Of a DNA stretch of 64,000 nucleotides, positions 56,640 to 64,000 are shown one piece after another. The stretch spans positions 62,001 through 126,000 of the forward strand of contig JBAIAA010000102.1 in NCBI GenBank assembly GCA_037893245.1, in the 5' to 3' direction. This DNA comes from Crossaster papposus (lineage: Eukaryota; Echinodermata; Asteroidea; Velatida; Solasteridae). The number at the start of each line of letters is the position of its first letter. The stretch's first letter is position 1. Both the position numbers and the translations under genes were made by a program. The notes beneath the pieces were generated by a model that ran no database searches, was not told the origin of the DNA, and saw nothing but the letters and a program-made list of their open reading frames with translations.

Positions 56640-57531
56640 AAAAAAATCTCCTTTCCTGAAAATAATATGACTATCGTCACAAAATTAAAGAATATACCAT
56701 TTGCTTTTACTGTAATTTTCGCTGGGAAATGAATGGTTTAGGAGATTCATTATAGTAAATATTGTGACGATGGCCTTACTGCTTTTCTTACAGTCTGGTT
56801 CATTGACGGCCTTCAAACGAACTAAATCAATTGGGGGCAGTGTTTGGAAATAGTCAGGTTTTGATACAAAATTCAACTTTTCTCAGTTGAAAACTATACA
56901 TCACTTTATGATCATCAGCTGCCGTACCGTGATTTCACAGAATGCTTAACTTACAGTCAAGTAAGGTATTTCATAATAACTCAGTAGATTTGTTTGTTGA
57001 TATCTGCAAATATACTTAGTTGCGTTTGGGGGGATCAAAACTTGATATATCCGTTAGATAGTTTGCTCTCACTGGTAGTATTACATCACCGCCGCGGTAC
57101 GTTGGCAGTGAATAGTCCACCGCGCGGGGGCGTCCTCATTGGATTTAATTTGGTGAACCAAACAATGTCCAATGGGAACACGCGTGTTCTCTACAAAAAT
57201 CATCGATCGGTTATATGAACAGCCTTTATTAGTTTATTTAATGTAATTTTTAAACAGGGTAGTTCATTTCAGTTAACATACTGCTTTCCAAAGGAGCCCT
57301 CTAATTGTAATAATTACTGATCACTATACCATTTCATTATTTTTTTATTTGTTTTATATATTTTTTTACAATTTGACATGTTAGGGCCTAACCAAAAATT
57401 GATGGGTTAGGAAACTTATAGAATGGATACATACATGTAAAGAGTAAAGAACCCGCCTTCACCCTGTTCCTTTAGGATTTTTTATTGATATATACATATA
57501 ATAATATGCACGCTTAAAACGAAAGTGTTGA
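56640..57531. other. Intergenic; CCAAT-containing GC-rich patch at 57080-57190
   Basis: CCGCCGCGG, CGCGCGGGGGCG, an inverted CCAAT (CATTGGAT) and a CCAAT lie within 110 bp; possibly a promoter, without a linked exon. Confidence 0.25.
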
Positions 57532-57703
57532 ATCAACCTTTATAAGTGTGCGGTCAGTGACTACTCTTTAAAAGTTGCAATTTCATACATACTAACTGAT
57601 GAATTCGGCAACAACACTCAGTGTGTTGAATTCATCAGTTTAATGGTTGAAATTCCAACTTTTATAGAGTAGTCACTGAACGCACACTAGTAGTAAGGTT
57701 GAT
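57532..57703. repeat. Foldback repeat (172 bp)
   Basis: ATCAACCTTTATAAGTGTGCG at the left and CGCACACTAGTAGTAAGGTTGAT at the right; arms of about 75 bp via GTGACTACTCTTTAAAAGTTG. The centre is a second palindrome (TGATGAATTC...GAATTCATCA). Confidence 0.7.
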
Positions 57704-57997
57704 CATGGAGGAAAACCTATTTTGACTTGCTTGTAAAAAGTTTGGAAACATTACTATTAAATTTAATTTATATGTAGGCCTACCTTTCAAAGTTTGTTAT
57801 GTCAAATACCTTTTCAGTGGTTTGGTGTAAAAAGGATTAGATGACCTTAGCCTCATGCAGAAGTCGATTCTCCGGTCATAATAGTTTCGATTCTGATGAA
57901 TTCCGCAAGGCCAGGATGTACATTTTCAAGGCCTCTGTTTTTTGTTATGGTGTTTGTATGTAAATCCGTAAATTCCTCGTTTGTTTGCTGATGAGTC

Positions 57998-58405
57998 ATG
58001 CCACCGTCTCGATCCGGTCAACGCAATAAACAAAACCTCCATTATATTCGTGACCGGAGGTCTTTAGAGGGGTACAGGATCCTCAAATCTCCGAAAAATG
58101 TATGTTTTAATTATATTGTTTACTTATCATATTTTAAACTTTCTTCTGCATGGTTGAAAGGAAACCAACCTAATGTCTTACCGTTCCCAAGAAAAGATGG
58201 AAAACCCAAGTTGGATAAATCGGACACGAGTACGCATGATACGTTCTTCCTGTCGTTTTTTGCACACAACAGCAATGCACAAAATTCGGTTTCTTACACG
58301 TCCGCAAAAAGCAACACTTTACGGCTAGAATCACGACTATACCTGAACAGCTTAAGCTTTGAGGGGTGCACTAGCCTAATTCAAGTCTCATTGAAAAAAG
58401 TGTAA
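57998..58405 (+). CDS. Unrecognised open frame (135 codons)
   Basis: ATG to TAA in one exon: starts MPPSRSGQRNKQNLHYIRDR, with charged PFPRKDGKPKLDKSDTSTHD in the middle. Longer than most chance frames here, but no domain, signal peptide or conserved motif is recognised. Confidence 0.25.
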   Translation: MPPSRSGQRNKQNLHYIRDRRSLEGYRILKSPKNVCFNYIVYLSYFKLSSAWLKGNQPNVLPFPRKDGKPKLDKSDTSTHDTFFLSFFAHNSNAQNSVSYTSAKSNTLRLESRLYLNSLSFEGCTSLIQVSLKKV

Positions 58406-58568
58406 AATCAACAATGTTTAGGACCAGGTTTCATGCACACCGACATCACTGGGGTTACTCAAACAACAATCAGATTATTGTCTTGGTCTTTATCTTTCCA
58501 TTTCTTTTCAATTTTGAGTAGGTTAGCCAATTCATTTTTTTTTTATATTCACACCAAAAGAAACTCAC

Positions 58569-58608
58569 CTTCCGAAAAGTGATACTTCCCGAGCCTGCAA
58601 GCAGCCAT
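58569..58608 (-). CDS. Possible short first coding exon
   Basis: On the - strand AAAATGGCTGCTTGC opens MAACRLGKYHFSE and meets a strong donor, GAAG|GTGAGT. Forty nt, phase 1 out. Resembles many animal first exons, but nothing downstream confirms it. Confidence 0.2.
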
Positions 58609-58883
58609 TTTACAAATGGCATCCCTCCACATTATATGGCAATTAGGACCCAATTTTCAACCGTAATTTTGTCAAGTCTGCCCTCAGATTGAGCTTAAAA
58701 ACCAGGAGTTGATCCTATGCTAAATTTACACAATCCCACCATTTCTTTCACCAAACGGCATCCTTTTTCAAAATAAATTGTGGGGGGGGGGACATTTCAT
58801 GCTAATGAGCTGGCGGGACATTTCCCCCCATCAATTAGGGTAGTGCACCCTGAGGGTTGCAAATTGGACCCCGAAATTTATAT

Positions 58884-59117
58884 TTAAAGGTCATACACCA
58901 TTGGTAATTGCTTGAATTATCATGAATGGGTGGATTAGGGGGGTTGTAATGACCTGTCTGAGGTTTTACAATCATGGATGCCGAGAAAAGCAAAAAACAG
59001 CATTATTTTGTTTTTAACCGGCGTCAGGCAGTTATTCTTATGTTATTAAGTAAGATATTTCTTAATAATTCGGTAGTAAATATTGTCTATATCTGCAAAT
59101 GGTGTATCCTACCTCTA
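58884..59117 (-). mobile_element. Family B element, copy 10 (internally deleted)
   Basis: TTTAAAGGTCATACACCATT to GCAAATGGTGTATCCTACCT; about 150 bp of the centre, including the CGATCGC hairpin, is missing. Confidence 0.7.
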
Positions 59118-59278
59118 ATTTATTGTTCTACACAACTTAAGAGTAACACAAAACGCCCAGTTTTAAAGGATTGTTGAATGTTTATATCCTACTTTTAAAC
59201 GCTCTTTTCGATAAACATAATTTCGTTCAAAATGATTTTTGTAGCCTTATTGTGCATGAGCAACTCCAGGACCTACCT

Positions 59279-59519
59279 TTAACCAGTTCGCGCCGGATGA
59301 CGTATATAAACGCAAATATTTCCCGGATTCAAAACGGATGACGCATAAACACGCCAAGTTCAAGTTCGGAAATGTATGTCAGCAGCGGGCAAGGCCGGAA
59401 ATGCGTGGGTGTGCTTCCCGGCACTATCAGCCTGAACACGCTTCGGATTGAGTTTCGTTAAAAATAATTCCGCCCGTTGGCTCGGCGATGTTAAAATAAT
59501 CCCAGCGCGAACTGGTTAA
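59279..59519 (+). mobile_element. Family A element, copy 15
   Basis: TTAACCAGTTCGCGCCGG to CCAGCGCGAACTGGTTAA, 241 bp; very similar to copy 3 (shared AGTTCAAGTTCG word). Confidence 0.8.
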
Positions 59520-59602
59520 AGTTCTTTGTATGCAGTTGAAGGTTGTCACTACTTCTACTTTTGTTTTACTCTGTGGTGTTTGGTTTTTTTGAGCATATAA
59601 AA

Positions 59603-59990
59603 ATTTGTGACGCATGAAGCAAGATAGCGGGGGAGCCCCCCTCACCCTTTTTGTTGTTTGTGTGTTGGTCATTGTGTTCCTAGAGAATCTCCAGAATTCT
59701 TTTCAGTTATCTTCAATGGGGATATAGTGTGCGTAGGGTATACGGACAAAAGGGTATATTTTATGAACGTCAATGGAAATTCCTTCAATTTTTGTGACGC
59801 ATGAAGCAAGATAGAGGGGGAGCCCCCCCCCCCTCCCCTTTTTTGTTTGTTTATGTGTTGGTCAGGCATCGCGATCCTAGAATCTCAGAAATTCTTTTCA
59901 GCCTATCTTCAATGGGGATATAGTGTGCATAGGGTATACAGACAAAGGGGTATATTTTACGAACGTCAATGGAAATTCCATTAATTGTTA
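59603..59990 (+). repeat. Two tandem units of about 186 bp
   Basis: TTTGTGACGCATGAAGCAAG begins each unit (59605 and 59791). GGGGATATAGTGTGC and GGGTATATTTTA recur. The units differ in their C tracts. Confidence 0.8.
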
Positions 59991-60439
59991 ACGGGTCGAG
60001 CACTAGTGGCGTCCTTGCTATGAAGGAAATGATTGTGCCGGTGTGATGATATGAAAATCAGATTCTAGTTAAAATCGGACTCCTTTTCTCTGTTCCTTTC
60101 TCTATGGTTAAACCCTCTCACGTGACCGGTCACACTCCTTATCATCTCCACGTAAGCATGCACAATACTCCCGGTGAGTCCGGATTTCATAGTCTTAAAT
60201 TCATGCTAAACACCTGTCTGTGTGACCTTTTACAGGAAACACTAATACAAAGTTGTGTTGAATTTGAAAATACGGAGTAGCGGCCTTGAGCAAATTCGGA
60301 TGCTGAACTAGCCTTTTCTGGTGCGTGGTCTGTTTTTCACTCGAACGCGTTTAAGTCGATCGATGACGTCAAATACAAACGACAGGCCTTCACGTGGTTA
60401 ACGAAGCAAAATGTTAGCACGAAATTTGTATTTTTGTAA

Positions 60440-60632
60440 TGATTAATTTATTGACTGCTTATGGTGATCCATATCTCTCGACTTCGGGTTTGTTGGTGGT
60501 TTGTATTGGATAAAGATTCAATTTTGTGTTGAGTGTGTATGGTTCATCAAGACTTGAATCAAGACTAGATGTTACAGTGACCGGACGTGTGTGCGTGCGT
60601 CGTTAACCCTAACCCACTCTTTTTCACGTTAA
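60440..60632 (+). repeat. Direct repeat, left copy (about 190 bp)
   Basis: GATCCATATCTCTCGACTTC, GACTAGATGTTACAGTGACC and AACCCACTCTTTTTCA recur at 62790-62975. The two copies are 2.35 kb apart and about 90 percent alike by eye. Confidence 0.75.
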
Positions 60633-60807
60633 CGAGGCAAAATGTTGGCACGAAATTTGGATTTTGTTTAATGGTTTCCTTCTATTATTTTCACCACTTA
60701 ATTTATAGTGCACTAAATAATTATCTTATTGCAAAGAGTTATCATCATTGAAGAAATGTATCGTAAACTTTTGCAAAGCTTTTCTTAGTTTACTTTTCCT
60801 CCACCTT

Positions 60808-61177
60808 AATTGACCATTTGCGTGTGGAATTTGAATAATATCTGGTACACTGACTTGTTCACACAGCTTGGCACAGTTTACATTTAAATTCTCCAGACCA
60901 AATACACTGTTGCTATATCACGTGATTCGAGGCAAGCCTTACGCTAGCAACCCCTGGCTCTGGAATGGTCTGGTGTCTCTGTACCATTCTCAACCATTGT
61001 GAACAATGTATTAGTGCTAAGCGTCTCTAACGTAACTATGCAAGAGCTTGCCCCGAATCACGTGATATATCAACAGTGTATTTGGTCTGGATAATTTAAA
61101 GTCAAACTGTGCTAAGCTGTATGAACAAGTCAGTGTACCAGATATTATTTAAATTCCTCACGCAAATGGTCAATTTA
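60808..61177. mobile_element. Foldback element J (370 bp)
   Basis: Arms of about 125 bp: AATTGACCATTTGCGTG at the left against CACGCAAATGGTCAATT at the right, through CCAAATACACTGTTG and TATCACGTGATTCG. Centre unpaired. Non-coding. Confidence 0.75.
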
Positions 61178-61404
61178 AATCATGACGTAACTCGCTGACT
61201 GGAGACACCATGGTCCGGGGAGGCGTAATTTTTTTCCTAGGAGGGTTAGGGTTTAATTATCATAAATGGGCGGCTCTAGACCCCTCGCGTCATGATTATT
61301 CAGTAGTTTTAACAATGACGCTAATACATTGTTTTTGCTCATTTATCTAGTTAAACGTAACCCAGAGGTACATTAACGCACTTTGAAAAACGGCTTCTGT
61401 CGAC

Positions 61405-61475
61405 GTCTCATGGTAGCTCAGTGTAAATAGGTTAGGTTATAGATCGTTCGACTGGAGTTCGAATTCGGTCTCTGC
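61405..61475 (+). repeat. tRNA-like sequence
   Basis: GGTAGCTCAGTGTAAATAGG resembles an A box and GGAGTTCGAATTCGG a B box, at tRNA-like spacing. Stems are poor, so a pseudogene or SINE head is likelier than a tRNA gene. Confidence 0.35.
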
Positions 61476-61530
61476 TTATTTTTCCTTGACTGTTTTTGGT
61501 CTTCAATTTTACTGTTGGAGTGAGTTTAAT

Positions 61531-61916
61531 TTAAAGGTAGTATACACCATTTGCAGATATCCAAAATATTTACTACCGAATTATTAAGAAATATCTTACT
61601 CATTTGAAAGTAAATATTGATTCTAGGCATCCTAGCAAAATGATTGCGCTAGATATCCTGTAATTATTCCGAAAAATATAATTTGTTGAAGAAATATTTG
61701 CGATCGCCGGACGGCGATCGCGAAGAAACAAAGATAACATAAGAATAACTGCTCGACGCCGGTTAAAAAAACACGCTGTTTTTCGTGCTTTTCTCGGCAT
61801 CCATGACTGTAAAACTTCGGACAGGTCAGTAAATCGATATTTACTATAACATACAACCCCCAAAATCTACTAATTCATGATAATTCAAGCAATTACCAAT
61901 GGTGTATTCTAGAAAG
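61531..61916 (+). mobile_element. Family B element, copy 11, nested in element W
   Basis: TTAAAGGTAGTATACACCA to CCAATGGTGTATTCTAGAA; perfect CGATCGCCGGACGGCGATCG hairpin. The left end is closest to copy 7 (AGGTAGTATACACC). Confidence 0.75.
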
Positions 61917-62030
61917 TAAGGATCTGAGAACCTAAGTGTCTTTCACTCAGTGTGGTGTAGATACGCCCATTTATGATAATTAAACCCCTAACCCTCCTAT
62001 AGGAAAAAAATACGCGTCCGGGGCTATTAT

Positions 62031-62272
62031 GGGCCTTTTCGAAACCGTTGCTTCGTCTTTGGCTTTGGCTTCGCCTCCAAATTCCGAATTACTGGGAAGC
62101 AAATAGAAATGGAAGAAAATTAAAATAGTCTAACTTTCGGGTTCACATTAATCGAGTGAATGTTTCTAAAGCACAACAGGCGTCAGAATGTGGCTAGAGA
62201 CCTTGCAGTTGGGAGTCAAAATTCGCCTTAAGCCAAAGACTACGACGAAGCCAGGGATTCGAAAAGGCCCTA
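62031..62272. mobile_element. TIR element T (242 bp), possible Harbinger-type MITE
   Basis: GGGCCTTTTCGAAACC and CTTCGTCTTTGGCTT at the left are mirrored by AAGCCAAAGACTACGACGAAG and GGATTCGAAAAGGCCC at the right. TAT on both sides would be a 3-bp target duplication as in PIF/Harbinger elements (inference). Confidence 0.6.
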
Positions 62273-62789
62273 TGTTGATTTAGTCAGAGGTTTGACTATA
62301 GCTCGAGCATGGTTTGAGTGACAACTAGATTGACTAACGGGATAATTCTAGTCGCCCAACCAAACTTGCTCCTTTATAAAACTTTGGTCAATTTACATAA
62401 TTATGCGATTGCGTCAGAGACGGATTCGGGACTTTTCAAAGTGGGTTTGGCTGTAGTCTTGATGCAAGTCTGGATTTGGATTTACAGCCTGGCAAGCCAG
62501 GTCAAGCAGTTGAGGCCCGGATGATACGGATTGATTATCCCCAATCCCTCGGGAGAACCGTTCTTTTCTCCTCAGTGCTTACTACTATTGACTAATTTTT
62601 GCTAAGTTGCATACAGTTTGCAATCATTTACATGTACATACCAGTGAATCCGAAAACAATTCCGAGTGACAAACTGCACGTTTTCCCCACATTGTGAAAA
62701 AGATTACTAAAATGTTTAATGTGTTAATTCAGATTAAATCTACTAAACCAAAAAAGCAGGAATCTGTGTGAGAGGTGTATTTATAAAAC

Positions 62790-62975
62790 AAATATTGACT
62801 GCTTTAACCTTATTGATCCATATCTCTCGGCTTCGGGTTTATTGATGGTTTTTATTGGATAAAGATTCACTTTTGTGTGGAGTGTGTACGGTTCATCAAG
62901 ACTTGACTCAAGACTAGATGTTACAGTGACCGGACGTGCGTGCGTCGTCAACCTTAACCCACTCCTTTTCAGATC
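62790..62975 (+). repeat. Direct repeat, right copy
   Basis: Partner of 60440-60632; same orientation. It could be an LTR-like or duplicated segment, but no TG...CA ends or internal retroviral genes are visible. Confidence 0.7.
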
Positions 62976-63085
62976 ATTTTTTGTATTCATTCAAAGCGTT
63001 TATAATACAAGGTCAACTCAACGTGCCTATTATAAGTTTCCTAACTGGACAAAAGCACCGGCCTCATTATAAGTACCGCGGTGCA

Positions 63086-63120
63086 TATAAATTGCCTTCA
63101 TTTCAGCTTGTGTGCCATTC
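63086..63120 (+). promoter_or_regulatory. TATA box for the 63243 gene (putative)
   Basis: TATAAATT at 63086-63093, about 150 bp before the ATG at 63243. A second TATAATAC lies at 63001-63008. Plausible but unsupported by any transcript. Confidence 0.3.
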
Positions 63121-63242
63121 CGAACACTGAACTCGTGAACTTGCTGTGCAGTTTGCTCTATAGCTAACTGACCACTACTAGCACTTGTCCACATTTCATA
63201 TTTGACCGACACCCGCGGTACCCGCGATTCCAATCCACCAAA

Positions 63243-64000
63243 ATGCCGGATAAGTGTACCGTAGTTTGTACCATTGTAGGTTCAATTGCCGTTGTCGTTG
63301 GAGCTATTGCGGCGCTCGGTGTTTGGGTTGACCAGTGCCAACTTGGTAACGGCAATTCTCTTAATATGCAAGTGGATTATGTCACGCTACTCTCTCCACC
63401 TACTGACAATGTCTTCTTGGGAGCGGAGTGGCTGTTTGGGAAACCCGCCGATGAAATCGCCGTAAATATCCGATCGGGCGTCCTCTGCGGCCAGTCGACC
63501 AAAGCGCAGGAGATTTTCGAGGGTGAGACTCTCCTTTTTGGAGAGTCGTTGTCCATGAATTCTTTCTTCAACTACGCCGTCAAGTTCTGGCTGGAGGAGT
63601 CGGACGGTGGCTTCGAGGGAGCGGACGACCTCTCGCAGGTGATCGAGATTCCAACCAGCCAGATGGACAGCATGAGAAAGACGCTGGACAGCGGGGCCGC
63701 GGACTTCATCCAACTGAACTACTCGGTCACGGTCGAGGGTAAAAACATCTTCCAGGAGAATGCCTGGTTCGGGTTCTTAGCCGAGAACCTCTGCGTCAAC
63801 GCGCTGGACTTTGTCTTCGGGCCGTGGACGAGCAAAGCGGTGGGGAAGGCGGTCCTGTTAAACTCGGGCGACATGGCGAAGCTTTACAACGCCGTAAAAG
63901 TTCAACACAAGGCCGGCTCGCTCTCCAAGAAAAGCCTCATGAAGGCTGTGGTCACGTACCAGTTCCAGACGGGAGCCAAAAAAGCTGTCATAAAACCTTT
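63243..64000 (+). CDS. Unknown membrane-anchored protein, 5' part (runs off the window)
   Basis: ATG at 63243 in good context (CCACCAAAATGC) opens 252 codons with no stop to the window edge. The coding stretch is clearly GC-richer than its surroundings and is intronless so far. Residues 1-4 are short and charged; 5-29 (CTVVCTIVGSIAVVVGAIAA, then LGVWV) form a hydrophobic signal anchor or uncleaved signal; the rest is a globular, probably extracellular or luminal domain with VFLGAEWLFGKPADEIAV, a possible glycosylation site (NYS), FGPWTSKAVGKAVLLNSGD and a Lys-rich end. I recognise no family. The absence of introns and the complete openness argue for a real gene. Confidence 0.75.
   Translation, partial: MPDKCTVVCTIVGSIAVVVGAIAALGVWVDQCQLGNGNSLNMQVDYVTLLSPPTDNVFLGAEWLFGKPADEIAVNIRSGVLCGQSTKAQEIFEGETLLFGESLSMNSFFNYAVKFWLEESDGGFEGADDLSQVIEIPTSQMDSMRKTLDSGAADFIQLNYSVTVEGKNIFQENAWFGFLAENLCVNALDFVFGPWTSKAVGKAVLLNSGDMAKLYNAVKVQHKAGSLSKKSLMKAVVTYQFQTGAKKAVIKP

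Larger units (their letters stand above)
61215..62023. mobile_element. TIR element W (about 810 bp) with tRNA-like passenger
   Basis: Inverted ends of about 60 bp containing GGAGGGTTAGGG and TTTAATTATCATAAATGGGC, both TIRs near CCGGGG. Inside lie a tRNA-like stretch (61405-61475) and a family B copy (61531-61916). Confidence 0.65.

Noticed and set aside
60440-62975. LTR retrotransposon
   Set aside because: The direct repeats lack TG...CA ends, no primer-binding site or gag/pol sequence lies between them, and the interior is made of other elements.

Overview
This is 64 kb of AT-rich, intron-rich, repeat-laden animal nuclear DNA. Canonical GT-AG introns, CpG-poor intergenic DNA, a bilaterian SRF gene and a QPCT/QPCTL gene rule out a prokaryote. 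The very dense GTAC-type palindromic words (ACATGT, TACCGGTA), the CCAATTTCATGAAA-type inverted repeats and the crowd of short TTAA-target elements resemble marine invertebrate deuterostomes. An echinoderm, perhaps a sea star, is my best guess; this is inference and was not searched.

Layout. (1) 1-10043, + strand: 3' part of a serum response factor (SRF) gene. Seven exons encode the C-terminal transactivation region (279 codons, phases consistent throughout); the MADS-box exons lie before the window. A cluster of CArG-type SRF sites sits in the first intron seen. (2) 10044-18064: about 8 kb between two convergent genes, filled with inverted-repeat elements. (3) 18065-29660, - strand: a complete seven-exon glutaminyl-peptide cyclotransferase gene (426 codons plus stop) with an N-terminal signal anchor and all expected zinc and catalytic residues; its introns carry a piggyBac-like remnant, a LINE tail and MITEs. 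A promoter with ETS- and YY1-type sites lies at 29780-29825. (4) 29.8-45 kb: gene-poor; a CpG-rich promoter-like island with RFX X-box motifs at 36.7-36.95 kb; a tandem duplication (37.3-40.8 kb) whose two copies expose empty sites for two mobile elements; one candidate short exon at 44.6 kb. (5) 45259-48386: a 191-bp satellite with a five-monomer (955-bp) higher-order repeat, followed by a 14-bp minisatellite at 48963-49240. (6) 49-63 kb: duplicated MITEs, SINE pieces, a signal-peptide exon and a SAP-like reading frame on the - strand. (7) 63243-64000, + strand: the 5' part of an unrecognised membrane-anchored protein that stays open to the window edge.

The dominant signal is mobile-element biology. 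At least four unrelated families (called A, B, E and R here) are bounded by TTAA. Families A and R have CC-type ends like piggyBac; B and E have AGG/CCT ends like Kolobok. No intact transposase for any of them is visible here. No virus gene, toxin gene, CRISPR array or confident tRNA gene was found.
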